A stretch of DNA of 64,000 nucleotides from BJGV01 sp964194745. Lineage in GTDB: Bacteria; Pseudomonadota; Gammaproteobacteria; Burkholderiales; Nitrosomonadaceae. The notes beneath the pieces are model-generated. The model was given only the letters and a program-made list of their open reading frames with translations, had not been told where the DNA came from and made no database searches. Position numbers and translations under genes: made by a program. Below are positions 9,622 through 19,800 of the stretch, one piece after another (position 1 is the stretch's first letter; each line of letters begins with the position of its first letter). Location: positions 992,001 to 1,056,000 of the forward strand of contig OZ252054.1 of NCBI GenBank assembly GCA_965248035.1, written 5' to 3'.

Positions 9622-10545
9622 TCATCCATAATCTAAGACGGCCAAACCAAGGCCGGTCTCGCCATACCCATTACCGTTGTATAGCATGTACCGTTGGCCT
9701 TTATGATCAAAAACAAACGGGTATTCAATCATTTCTGAATCCCATCCCTCATCCGAAACATCAATACCGGCACCTTCTAACGAAAGTTCCCAGTTCCACT
9801 CATCTTTACTAAATGCGTATCCAATACGGTATTTTTTTCCACCGTTGCCACGGTAGGAGAACCACATCTCATAACCTGTTTTTATATTTCCTACCACAGA
9901 TGGCCTGGAAAATATTTGGGCTCTTCCAAGTTCGTAAGGAACAGCCAAACCCTCACGATTCCAGATATGCCCATCTGCAGATGACGCGTAGTTGATAGCA
10001 CTTAGCATTCCTCCATTGCCGGCGTCCCACGATCTTGTAGAGCCGTACCACATGCTGTAGCCGCCCTTTGCATTCTTTACTACCCAGGGATAGGACAAAC
10101 TTATAGGATCAGTGGCGTCAGGACCCATGAAGGGCATTTCGCTAGCCAATTCTAATGTCAAATCGGATTTCACAATAAGCCGACCAATATCGCCCCGCCA
10201 GTGCCCCTCTTTTGGAGTCTGCCAACCCATAAATAGCATGTATTGCGTACCGTTGGCTTCGTAGCAGTTACCGATACTAACTCCATCAGCGTAGAAACTA
10301 CCTTCTGGTCCATGCTCAAAAAAAGGATGACTGTGTTCCTGAATAACCTTGCGTTTAGCAATATCGATATCAATCGCACCTACCGAGGATCGGTTATTTG
10401 CATCCCTCACACTAAAGAAAACACGATACAAGTCACCCTCAATCAGGACAGGTAGAGAGTTTGCCGCATGGGTCAAAAGTTTAGGGTGTCGGTTAGCGCC
10501 AGAAGGGCAATATAATAACCCAAGTTTTTCCCATTTTTTTTTCAT
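9622..10545 (-). CDS. Five-bladed beta-propeller glycosidase-like protein (GH43/GH32-type fold)
   Basis: 307 residues, no signal peptide. Repeated blades carry the aromatic-rich strands of the GH32/43/62/68 superfamily: YRVFFSVRDANNRSSVGAID, YMLFMGWQTPKEGHW, YSMWYGSTRSWDAGNG, YEMWFSYRGNGGKKYRIGYA and YMLYNGNGYGETGLGLAVL. Such cytoplasmic propellers are common beside amino-sugar genes in polysaccharide clusters, where they may act in a biosynthetic rather than a degradative step. The next gene upstream overlaps it by 4 bp (10542-10545). The exact reaction is unknown. Confidence 0.7.
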   Translation of the reverse strand: MKKKWEKLGLLYCPSGANRHPKLLTHAANSLPVLIEGDLYRVFFSVRDANNRSSVGAIDIDIAKRKVIQEHSHPFFEHGPEGSFYADGVSIGNCYEANGTQYMLFMGWQTPKEGHWRGDIGRLIVKSDLTLELASEMPFMGPDATDPISLSYPWVVKNAKGGYSMWYGSTRSWDAGNGGMLSAINYASSADGHIWNREGLAVPYELGRAQIFSRPSVVGNIKTGYEMWFSYRGNGGKKYRIGYAFSKDEWNWELSLEGAGIDVSDEGWDSEMIEYPFVFDHKGQRYMLYNGNGYGETGLGLAVLDYG

Positions 10546-11207
10546 ATGCCTCTTAACCTCGTACTTGGTACTTTTGCGCGTTCTGACGTGGTACCAATAT
10601 AAACCCCTTCAGTTTCTGCATCAGCAAGTAGCAGGGCTCCAGCTCCAATCACACATTTTTCGCCAATTTTGATATGGTCGCGCAATGTTGCATTCACACC
10701 GATAAAACATTGCTCACCAATCTCGACGCCTCCAGAAACAACTACATGCGAGGCAATGAAACAGTGATCCTTAATAGTGGAGTGGTGCCCAATATGGTTT
10801 CCGCTCCACAACGTGACGTTGTTTCCAATGGTAACGAATGGTTGAATGGTATTATCTTCCAAAATAAAACAGTTCTCACCGATACGTCCATCATTCAGAA
10901 CAGTAGCGCGAGAACTAACGAAACTGGCTAACCGGTAATTCATAGCCTTGGCGGCTAGATATTTCTCCTTCCTTGCGGTATTGAGCTTTGAATAACTGAG
11001 TGCAATAAAGAGTTCGTATTTGTCTGGTGAATAGTGTGCGGCAATCTCTTCGAACGCAATTACCGGGAGACCGCAAAAAGTAGTAGTTGTTCGGTAGGCA
11101 GAATCTACGGCAAAAGCAACGATTTCGTATTCGGAGTCCGTACTGAAATAGAAGTGTGCAAGTTGGGCTATATCACCAGAACCAAAGATAACTAGAGGAG
11201 TCTTCAT
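10542..11207 (-). CDS. NeuD/PglD-like sugar O-/N-acyltransferase (left-handed beta-helix)
   Basis: 221 residues. The N-terminal Rossmann-like half (PLVIFGSGDIAQLAHFYF, followed by a dinucleotide-type region) and the C-terminal hexapeptide repeats (IGENCFILEDNTIQPFVTIG, IGHHSTIKDHCFIASHVVVS, IGEQCFIGVNATLRDHIKIG) are the NeuD/PglD architecture. These enzymes use acetyl-CoA to acylate amino or hydroxyl groups of nucleotide sugars. With the rffA-like transaminase at 6374-7522 in the cluster, N-acylation of dTDP-Fuc4N is a reasonable guess. It overlaps its upstream and downstream genes by 4 bp each, a tight operon. Confidence 0.8.
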   Translation of the reverse strand: MKTPLVIFGSGDIAQLAHFYFSTDSEYEIVAFAVDSAYRTTTTFCGLPVIAFEEIAAHYSPDKYELFIALSYSKLNTARKEKYLAAKAMNYRLASFVSSRATVLNDGRIGENCFILEDNTIQPFVTIGNNVTLWSGNHIGHHSTIKDHCFIASHVVVSGGVEIGEQCFIGVNATLRDHIKIGEKCVIGAGALLLADAETEGVYIGTTSERAKVPSTRLRGI

Positions 11208-11839
11208 GGCTGTTTCCTTACTAGAATCGTGAACTCATAAAGTCCGTAATCGTGGAGTAAAGACACATTACGTGAATAGTGCCGCTTACAAAGATCAAAC
11301 AGCACACAAGGATTAGCGTAATAAAGATAATCACGCATCTTGTCCTTTTCAGAATAAGAAGTCAGGCAATTGAATGCGAACCCAAGGTGACTTGTGCGAT
11401 CGAGTGTGTCCAAAGTAGTTTCGAGATATAACATCCATTCGTCATCTGATCTGTCCAATCGAACGTTGAATATGCCGCTGGCAACGCCGTAATCAGCGAC
11501 CTGTTCAGGCTCACTGGAAAGCACAAAATGCACTTTATTTTTATCTTGATAACGCTTCTCTGCAGCTCGAATCATGCTTTCAGCTACATCAATCCCAAAA
11601 TAGGAAAATGACGCATATTTGAACGCGAGAAAGTCATGGAGCGCGCCATAGCCACAACCCAGATCATTTATTGAAAAATGGCTTGAGTTGTCTACAATTT
11701 TACATAATTGGACAAAACGTAGTGTTTGACTTTCCTCACCGTTCCAGTCCACACCCTGTGGCGTTTCTCCATGCCGGACAAGCTTGGATGTGTAGTATTC
11801 AGCAACCTCGGCCAATATGTTAGTTTTTGTGTTTTGCAT
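11204..11839 (-). CDS. Class I SAM-dependent methyltransferase, 211 residues
   Basis: The Rossmann motif I is INDLGCGYGALHDFL with the acidic FGIDVAESMIRAAEKRY after it; the end has the small C-terminal strand YGLYEFTILVRK. The N terminus (EVAEYYTSKLVRHGETPQGV) is typical of a family found in O-antigen clusters next to NeuD-like acyltransferases. It heads the overlapping set 11839-9622 with the acyltransferase and the propeller. Substrate unknown. The start ATG at 11839 lies at the end of an AT-rich gap. Confidence 0.8.
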   Translation of the reverse strand: MQNTKTNILAEVAEYYTSKLVRHGETPQGVDWNGEESQTLRFVQLCKIVDNSSHFSINDLGCGYGALHDFLAFKYASFSYFGIDVAESMIRAAEKRYQDKNKVHFVLSSEPEQVADYGVASGIFNVRLDRSDDEWMLYLETTLDTLDRTSHLGFAFNCLTSYSEKDKMRDYLYYANPCVLFDLCKRHYSRNVSLLHDYGLYEFTILVRKQP

Positions 11840-12036
11840 AAATCTAGGACCACTACCTTGCGATGGTATCGGAAAGTTGTTTTATCTATGAAATGATTTT
11901 CAAAGAAGCTGTCAACGTGATATTGCAAAGTTCCTCGAGTAGAAAATGTACTAACACAGAACTCATTCTATGAACATTTTCTCCATCTTCGTGCGTCATG
12001 CTACCAAAATTACTGCTAGTGTGAATTACCACATAA

Positions 12037-13038
12037 TTAGTCATCTGCTAATGCTTTTAATATTACCTGCTCTACCCATGTACTAGTACTTGTACCAGCT
12101 GTTGACGCAGCCAATCCAACTTTTTTCTTAAGCTCAGGGTCTATTCCCTCTAACTGGCCAAAATATCTCTTACACATGCTACCCCCACGTATTCCTTTAT
12201 GAGGTACATCAATATCCATAAACGGTGCTGAAATAGAAACCTCAAAATCAATAACATAAAAACAATTTCCCAATACCCACGTCAAATGGACATTTGAAGC
12301 AGTCTCTGGCAACAATGATAGCGGAGGGTCCAATGCCCAGAGTTTAATATTGCAAATAGCCATTTTTCCATATTCTTTTTCTTTAAGCCATGGAGCAATG
12401 CCTTCATCACCGATTACTACTTTCCCGCCTACTTTGACGACACGCGCCATTTCATGAATTGCAGCCCCAATATTAGAAAATAAATTTATTCCACCAAAAT
12501 GATAAGCAGCATCAAAATAGGAATCTTGATAGGGAAGTATAGATGCATTTGAAACACTAAGAAAAAGATTGTTCATATTAAACGATGGGCCGTCTATGCC
12601 GGATAACCTCCGAGCAGTTGCAACAATCATTAAGTCCGAGATATCCTGCGCAAAAAGTTCTCCTGTTGAACCGATTTTCAGGAAAATACATTTTATGTCA
12701 TTGCCCAGGCCACATCCAGTTACAAGCACACGATCGCCTTCCTTCAAATTTAATTTTTCAACCAATGAACTTCTAAATGAAAACTCATCTTCCTTAAATG
12801 TTTCAAAAAGCCATTTCAAAAAATTCTCATATGCCGATTCAGCATTATCTTTTTTGTACATTGCCTGAGATATTTTATCTCCGCCTGACAGCATTTTTTC
12901 ATCAATAAAAACTGGAATTGGGTTAACGGCTTCTACATTTAGGAAAGGATAATGCTCGCCATCAGCACCTGTTAATCCTGATGTCACTTTACGTAATCTT
13001 TCTTTGGTTAATGGAGAAAAATATGGATTTTTAAGCAT
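12037..13038 (-). CDS. Class I SAM-dependent methyltransferase, 333 residues
   Basis: After an N-terminal segment with a Trm112-like look (LRKVTSGLTGADGEHYPFLN) comes a UbiE/Methyltransf_11 fold: motif I DRVLVTGCGLGNDIK, motif II FAQDISDLMIVATARR, and the post-motif EMARVVKVGGKVVIGDEGI. The extra C-terminal 80 residues are unassigned. It stands between the acyltransferase operon and the PhyH-type gene, same strand, with gaps of about 80-200 bp. The substrate is not evident. Confidence 0.75.
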   Translation of the reverse strand: MLKNPYFSPLTKERLRKVTSGLTGADGEHYPFLNVEAVNPIPVFIDEKMLSGGDKISQAMYKKDNAESAYENFLKWLFETFKEDEFSFRSSLVEKLNLKEGDRVLVTGCGLGNDIKCIFLKIGSTGELFAQDISDLMIVATARRLSGIDGPSFNMNNLFLSVSNASILPYQDSYFDAAYHFGGINLFSNIGAAIHEMARVVKVGGKVVIGDEGIAPWLKEKEYGKMAICNIKLWALDPPLSLLPETASNVHLTWVLGNCFYVIDFEVSISAPFMDIDVPHKGIRGGSMCKRYFGQLEGIDPELKKKVGLAASTAGTSTSTWVEQVILKALADD

Positions 13039-13120
13039 AAATGAACACTCCTAAAATATTTAAGCCTTCAATAAAAAATTCAACTTTGATCAAGAGTCCG
13101 GTTTTATTGCTCCACACAAC

Positions 13121-13948
13121 TCAATATTTTTTTCTTTTTCGTGCCGTGAAATATTGGGCTATGGAACTTGGTTCCATATAGTTGAACCCTAGGATATCTT
13201 TTTCCTCAGCCGATAGGCTAGTATTCTTCATGTTCATGGGAATATTAATCTGTTGTTTGAAATAGGGAATGTTGTAGAGATGATTCACCGCACGACGCTC
13301 TGAACACGTTTTATTGGCTCCTCCGGCATGAAATAACATACCATCAAGGACTAAAAACGAGCCCGCTTTTGCTTCGATCTGAATCGCACTTCTCCGAACA
13401 TAGCTTTCGGAAGGGAAAGCCTCAACTTTGTGTGATGCAGGTAGTACAAACGTAGCTCCGTTTTCAAAGGTGAAATCATCAACACAAAATAGGGCATTGA
13501 TCGCAAGCGGAGTTGAAGAAATGAAATGCTGATAAGGAAGATCCCGGTGCCATGCACTCTGGCTATAAGTCTCCTGCGGTGGATTAATTAAGCCATTTTG
13601 TTGGTTGAGGATAAATTTTCCCGTGATCAATTTCTTGAGTATGGAAAGCAAATTTTCATTTAATGCGAGATGGAGAAATGCCTCGCCACCATGCGTGAGT
13701 GGTGAGCGGACGGTGTAGAATTCGTTGAGACTTCTAAGTTTAGATTCGCCATGCGTTTCAATGTAGTGCTCTCGAGTGCATCTGAACTCCTCCGAAATAA
13801 TTAGGAGTTCAGACATCGTACAGCCCGAATCGACAACTGCATACCCAAGGTTTCTGACCTGTTCTACTGCTTCGTCAAGAGCAGAGTCGGGCAGGTTCTG
13901 TTGGAGAATACCGTAACTTACTTCTGGAATACTATTCACTGTCGTCAT
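13121..13948 (-). CDS. Phytanoyl-CoA dioxygenase (PhyH) family Fe(II)/2-oxoglutarate oxygenase
   Basis: 275 residues. The double-stranded beta-helix carries the iron-binding HxD...H triad: WHRDLPYQHF (His and Asp), and the distal His in LDGMLFHAGGANKT, followed by the 2-oxoglutarate-binding Arg region (SERRAVNHLY). Members hydroxylate small molecules; in polysaccharide or lipid clusters they may modify an acyl or sugar group. It lies between two methyltransferase/GT blocks on the same strand. Full family length and no frameshift seen. Confidence 0.8.
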   Translation of the reverse strand: MTTVNSIPEVSYGILQQNLPDSALDEAVEQVRNLGYAVVDSGCTMSELLIISEEFRCTREHYIETHGESKLRSLNEFYTVRSPLTHGGEAFLHLALNENLLSILKKLITGKFILNQQNGLINPPQETYSQSAWHRDLPYQHFISSTPLAINALFCVDDFTFENGATFVLPASHKVEAFPSESYVRRSAIQIEAKAGSFLVLDGMLFHAGGANKTCSERRAVNHLYNIPYFKQQINIPMNMKNTSLSAEEKDILGFNYMEPSSIAQYFTARKRKKY

Positions 13949-14134
13949 TAGGGAACCCCTGTCATTGAGGGTTATTATCCGGTAGATATTCTACCCATGT
14001 TTCAATATAACCTGCTGTACAAAGCAGCCAGCGCGCGACTGGAGTGGGCCACATATAGGAATAGGCTGCTCATCCTGAGTGACCCAAACAGTGGGCTTAT
14101 CGAAGGAAGTTCACTTCTAAATTACTGGAAGTAA

Positions 14135-15073
14135 TTATACACGTTGCGAATTGTCGTTATACACATGACGAATTATCGTATATGGCCGTTGTTTGACTTC
14201 GAAGAATACCTTTGAAATATAAATACCCTGCAGGCCGATGAAGAAAACGATCAATCCGGAGAAAAACCATATCGAAACAAGAATGGACGTGTAGCCACTG
14301 GGTGGTGGTGATGCAAAGAAAAAATACCTGATAGTGAAGAAAACAATGTAGGCTAGCGTGGAAACTGAGATAAACAGCCCCGTGTAAAATGTAAACACCA
14401 GCGGTATGCTGCTAAAAGAAGCCACCGCATTGACAAGATGATTGAACTTTTGCGATAGCGAATATGTCGTAGCGTTGTTTGAGTGTTTCTGTACAGTTTG
14501 ATGGCATTGCTTGAATCCGGTAATTATCCACAATCCACCAATATTCAATTCAGATTCCCGGTGTAAAAGCAGTGCGGTAACATAACGTCTTGACATAAGT
14601 CTCGCCGTGATAATGTTATTTGGTTGTGCTATGCCGGTAAGTAAGCGAAACACCCTATAGAAAAACCTCCCAGTAATTTGCTCGAAGAATCCCCCTCTGC
14701 GCTTGGATTGGATGCCATAGACAACATCACTTGCTTCAGCTTCCATTTTTTTTGCGAAGCTAAGCAGCCATTCTGGCTCCTCTTCAAGATCGCTATCGAT
14801 TAGAAAAACGTTTTGCCCCTTTGCATAGGTTAGGCCAGTCATCATGGCCTTGTGATGACCAAAGTTACGTGAAAGATCAACCACGACAACATGGCTATCG
14901 CTTTCGGTAAGTTTCACAGCAATGTCGAGGCTATTGTCAGGTGCTCCGTCATTTACCAAAACAATTTCGTAATCTTCATCCACGAGTTGCTTGGCGGCAG
15001 CACTGGCTCGTTGATAAAACTCGTTAATGTGGGGCGCAGATTGGAAGAGTGTTGCAACAATGGAAAGTTTCAT
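14135..15073 (-). CDS. DPM/GtrB-like polyprenyl-phosphate glycosyltransferase (GT2) with two C-terminal membrane helices
   Basis: 312 residues. GT-A fold: LSIVATLFQSAPHINEFYQR, the nucleotide-binding VLVNDGAPDNSLDIA, LSRNFGHHKAMMTGLTYA, and the DxD-like FLIDSDLEEEPEWL. Two helices follow (VFTFYTGLFISVSTLAYIVF and ILVSIWFFSGLIVFFIGLQG), then FEVKQRPYTIIR. Such enzymes transfer a sugar from a nucleotide donor to undecaprenyl phosphate. The start overlaps the stop of the upstream wbqC-like gene by 4 bp, so the two are coupled. Confidence 0.85.
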   Translation of the reverse strand: MKLSIVATLFQSAPHINEFYQRASAAAKQLVDEDYEIVLVNDGAPDNSLDIAVKLTESDSHVVVVDLSRNFGHHKAMMTGLTYAKGQNVFLIDSDLEEEPEWLLSFAKKMEAEASDVVYGIQSKRRGGFFEQITGRFFYRVFRLLTGIAQPNNIITARLMSRRYVTALLLHRESELNIGGLWIITGFKQCHQTVQKHSNNATTYSLSQKFNHLVNAVASFSSIPLVFTFYTGLFISVSTLAYIVFFTIRYFFFASPPPSGYTSILVSIWFFSGLIVFFIGLQGIYISKVFFEVKQRPYTIIRHVYNDNSQRV

Positions 15074-15762
15074 CGTACATACCTCATATAGCGTGGCGAT
15101 TCTTTACCACAGTTGAACAACAAATCAAGTATGCTTACCTCATGTATGAACTCACCCCATAATTGTGAATGCTCTTGGTATCCAGAATAGTCAAACCAGG
15201 TCAACTTGATACCCCGTTCAGTAAATATGTGTTCTTCAATGTAGCCTCTGGCCGCAGGGCCCGAGATGTATTCTGTACCGTTTGCCTGAACACAAAGATC
15301 AGCTAGTCTCTTTGTCTTGCCGTCGAGCAGAATATAGTCCCATGAATTACTGATGACAGTCTTAATCCTCAGGTAATCGCAAACTATCCTTATAAAACGG
15401 CGGTTTAATTGGGAGAGATGGGTGTAAGACTCTTTGAGATACAGTGGCTCAAGCAATGCTGCAATTTCTTCAAAGTGTGGTGCACGGCGATAATTCTGCG
15501 CCAATGTTCTCCAATGAAGCAAACCCCAGTCTGAGCCATCGATCTTGGTATCCCTGATCTTTTGATGATACTTTCCCTTCACTAACACCGGAACCGTTAG
15601 CCACTGCAACCCTTGTAGCGTCTTAATCCGGTTTCGGTTGCGCCAGTCTCGTCGCGTGTATTGCATGTCGTCATAAAGAATAAACTCATCTACAGCGGCG
15701 ATTAAGTCAAAATACCCTTTCCAAGGGATGTAGTTGGACTGAACAATAGCAACTTTCTTCAT
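15070..15762 (-). CDS. WbqC-family protein
   Basis: 230 residues, full length. The start MKKVAIVQSNYIPWKGYFDL and YDDMQYTRRDWRNRNRIKT are the signature of the WbqC family, found almost only in O-antigen and glycan clusters. The biochemical role is not established with certainty; members are suspected to act in amino-acid or acyl transfer to amino sugars. The amino-sugar transaminase in this cluster fits. It is the first gene of a coupled pair with the GT2 at 14135-15073. Confidence 0.88.
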   Translation of the reverse strand: MKKVAIVQSNYIPWKGYFDLIAAVDEFILYDDMQYTRRDWRNRNRIKTLQGLQWLTVPVLVKGKYHQKIRDTKIDGSDWGLLHWRTLAQNYRRAPHFEEIAALLEPLYLKESYTHLSQLNRRFIRIVCDYLRIKTVISNSWDYILLDGKTKRLADLCVQANGTEYISGPAARGYIEEHIFTERGIKLTWFDYSGYQEHSQLWGEFIHEVSILDLLFNCGKESPRYMRYVR

Positions 15763-16030
15763 TCCGCGCTTTCTTTCACTCTGTAAGTCTGATACGCAAG
15801 AATTTGATTATTATTCCTAATGGACTGAAGAGTGTTCCGTTGTTTCCTCTCGTTTGTGATTTCGCACATCTTTCAGTTATACATCATCAATCCTCCATTT
15901 ACGAGTGATTTGATACTGGTTGTTCCAGCATTCAGTCCTTCCACACTTTGGTAGTCCATGTTACATTCTTATTAAGTTGTTTTTCAGTTTAAATTTTCGA
16001 TAAAGCGGATAAAGCGAAGTATTAGAGTTT

Positions 16031-16642
16031 ATGCAAAGAGCGGGTAGTATATATAAATTATTGAGTATACCAAAAGTTTATAGTTTTATACAATGGTTGT
16101 TCTATGACGCACGCACTGAAAGTTACTTTCAGGAGTCGATCGGGGTTACAGAAGAAAAGAAGATCTTAGATGTTGGTTGCGGACCGGGTGATAATGTTTT
16201 GAAATATTCAAACTCTGAATATGTTGGGATTGATATATCGCAAGAATACATTGATAACGCAAATAATAGATTTGGAATGCTGGGAAGATTTTACTGTGTT
16301 TCGGTCGATGAAATTGAGAAAACTGGTATTACAAAAATTGATATTGTGATAATTAAAGCTGTTATTCATCACCTCTCTGATGAGCAAATTTCTGGAATGT
16401 TGGAAAAATTAAAAAATATTATGAATCCAGGTGGCGTGTTGATCACTCTTGACTGTGCCTTTTTCCCAAAACAGAATCCAATTTCCAGAATGTTGGTTTC
16501 TTTAAATCGTGGTATGTTTGTAAGGGAGGTTGATCATTATCGGGCAGTTCTAAGGAAAAATTTTCTTAAAGAGATTGAATCAAAACGGATATACCAGAAT
16601 TTCCTCTGTATGATCGTTTGCTAATGAAGTTTCAAAAAATTT
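16031..16642 (+). CDS. Class I SAM-dependent methyltransferase; last residues probably frameshifted
   Basis: 197 residues to the stop at 16624. Motif I is KILDVGCGPGDNVLKYS, then EYVGIDISQEYIDNANNRF, and the helix ...VIIKAVIHHLSDEQI. The end reads KRIYQNFLCMIVC, unlike the family, whereas the next frame continues IPEFPLYDRLLMKFQKI and stops at 16644, which is the expected C terminus. One indel near 16590 would explain this; a C-terminal change of about a dozen residues may leave the enzyme working. It is the only plus-strand gene of this part, convergent with the CotH-like gene. Confidence 0.7.
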
Positions 16643-16813
16643 GAGTGAATGTTGAATCTAGTAAAAGATATTACATCAAGCGGATAATCATTGACAAACT
16701 GCTCTCTTCTGTTCACTTGAGTCGCTGAATCTCTGCTTTGGGTTAACGGGGAACAGAACCAGATATTCGCATTATCAGGACTAATTGGAGTATTGATTAT
16801 CGGTAAAGGCTCA

Positions 16814-19800
16814 TTATTTTTTACTTCGATAAACCGCACTTGATTGGTTACCCTCCGTAGTTACTTTTATTCGATTACCAACAAACATAACGCTTTTATC
16901 AAATTCAATTTTAGATTCTGGGAAATATGGTTTTTTAGAGTATACAGCGATTCCTGCTCGATTTTTTTCTATAATACTTTCTGAAACGAAAACTGAAGAC
17001 GCATCTTTTGAAACAATGCCAATATCCGATTCTTGAATCATAGATCCTTTTATATACCCTCGTGAATTTTCACCTACAGAAATCCCCTTATCCGTATTAT
17101 GGGTTACCCTGATATTGTTCAAGAAAAATAATGAACCAGAAAAATCTAGGCCATCCCCACCACAATTTTTAAACTTTGAGTTTGAGATTCGTAATACAGA
17201 AAAGTCAGAATCGAAACAGTCTGACATTGTATTTTCAATCGTGAGATTCCTCACATCCATCTCAGAATTAAAGATAAGTAGAGAATCTTCAACTCGTGAA
17301 TTTTTAATATCAGTGTTATCAATTATAGCTTTCGTATTGAAAAAAGAAACACCCCCGCTGAACTTTGATTTTCCACAGGTTACATCAGACTCACCATATC
17401 CAACTCCTTCAACATGAAGATTATTTATTGTTCTATCATTTCCATGATAAAAGTGTATACCGGACCAACCTTCTTCTTTAACCTCGGGCACAAGGGTAAG
17501 ACTCGCTCCATCTGCAATGATTAAGTCTCCATAAATTTTAAGGCACCCAGCTTTTCTTAACTTAACTGTCATATTTGATTTAATAAGTAAAGAAGTTCCT
17601 AAAGGTATAATTACTTCTCCATTTATTGGTAGGTGTTGTTTTTTGAACGTTAACAATGATTCTTTTTTATCAAAATAATTAGCAAGATTATTTTTTGGTG
17701 ATTTCTTTGCTTCTTTATATTTTGGTCCAATTACCATTTCACGCGGAGTCAGAGCGTACCCAGGCCCTTGAATAACAGGGAATACATACTGATATGTTTC
17801 ATTGCGTTTAATTTTAAACCAGTAGAGCCGAACGGCTTCATTTTCTTTAATCTCAGTTAATTCCACTTCCTTAATATTTGCTTGTCTTTTTCTGCCGCCA
17901 TAAAAACGTATAGTTTCAGGTTCAAATACGATCCCTTCAGTATTTTTTAATCGTACTTTAATCACACTATTTATAGGGTTTCTCTCAACCAAGATAATAT
18001 TAGATGAATCATGTTCTTCAGAACGGTAAAGAAAAGTCAATATTTGTAGAGGGGCCAAATTTGTATCATTATTCTTATGTTTACCGTAAATTTTCCGTAT
18101 AGCAACATTCCTCCAATCTAATACTGTTAAAGACTCAATCGTTGGATTCACACGATTTTCTGTTAAATCACTAATCAATCTACCTATTCTGAAAACATCA
18201 CTAGTCGGAGTATGCCGTGTTGGATCCCAGAGGGATTCTGGTAAAAGATCTTGGGTTATCTGAACCGAAGACTTACCAACATTATCGCCAAGCGCAAAGT
18301 TTAAATTACTCAAACGATTCTTAATCTTAAGACGACTCCATTGGCTAGCCCACAAATGATTTAGCTCGCCAATTGTTTTTAGATTACTCCAATTTTCTAG
18401 AAGATTTAACGTGGACGGCGGTGTGTGCCATAAGAAAAGCCCCCCACCATTCCGATCATATATATTGGTGTCTCTTCCCTTGGCGGAATATTTTATGTAG
18501 TAAGATCCTACAGTGACCGTATTAGGTCTCCAAAGGGGTGCGAATGGATGAAAATAATTCCAGGAATTTACAAAAACGCCAGGGGTAGGAGCAAGAACAC
18601 CTGCATCAAGATCTTTAATAATAGGGTCAAATTTCCCTGAGCGAGAATTCCAATGATAGCGGAGATCCGCCTGACCTAATCCATGATAAGCGGCATAAGT
18701 TAATCCATATGACTGTGCCAGAAGAATTTGCAGAGTATTAATTTTTTCTGCAAATATCGGACTTGCAATGTCTGGATATTGAACATTATTTCCTTTCTTT
18801 TTTCCTGAAAAATTTTTAACCCTAAATGTATTATCATAAAATCTTCCAGTAGCATAATCTGGGTCATAACCAAATATAGGTTCTTCAATCCGTTGAGCAG
18901 CCTCGAAGAATGCGGCATCCACGCTTTCCATTAACAGCATTTGTCCAACAGATCTACCATTCAATGTAACTTCAATTCGGTCATGTCGTGGAACTATTAG
19001 CCCATGGTCATTTAATATTGATGTGTGAATAATTTCACTTAATGATTTGCTATGCGCAGTATATAGCTTGAAGCGCCGCAAACCGTATGGGAGCGGCCCA
19101 GATAGAACCTTTATATCCAACGAAGGTAATAGCGAATCTTCCGTAGGAAGATGAACTTTGCTTCTTCCAGGTAGGCCAATGGCAACTCGAACTTTACTAC
19201 CTGATTTTGTCTTTAATGTACCGAATACTTTCCCTTTAATACCCAGATATTGAGGCCAAAAAACATCACTAGGAGGTGGTTCATTCCATATTTTTCTAGC
19301 TTTCCGTACTAGCTGCTGAAATTTATTTAACTCACTACTCATAATTATTAGATCGATACTTTTTATATTCTCTTTAATATAATCTTTATAAGATAAAACA
19401 TTCTTCTTGTTTTCTCCTGAGATCCTAATTTCAGATACATTTTCATACAGGAAGCTTAGTTTCACCTTGTACATTCCATGTGAAGGGATAGTCAGAAGAA
19501 ACATTCCATTTTTAAATTCGTCTCTTTTATGTGTCCCACTCTGTATTAATTGGCCACGTTCATCATAGAGCCAAACTCTAGGTGTGCTCGTTGTAGAATT
19601 AATATATAAAAAATTGAGAGCAATTTTACTTTCACCATGAGCGTAGACTCTCCAAGTCTGTTCTGCCAAACCAGAAATCTGCCCTAGGGGTCGTTGATAA
19701 AATAAAAGGTCAAAATTCTTATCTAGGATTGAATCTACTACATAAGGAGTTTGAAGAAATGCTTCATTCGCCATTTCTACCCTCCCTCTAGGTATCTTGG

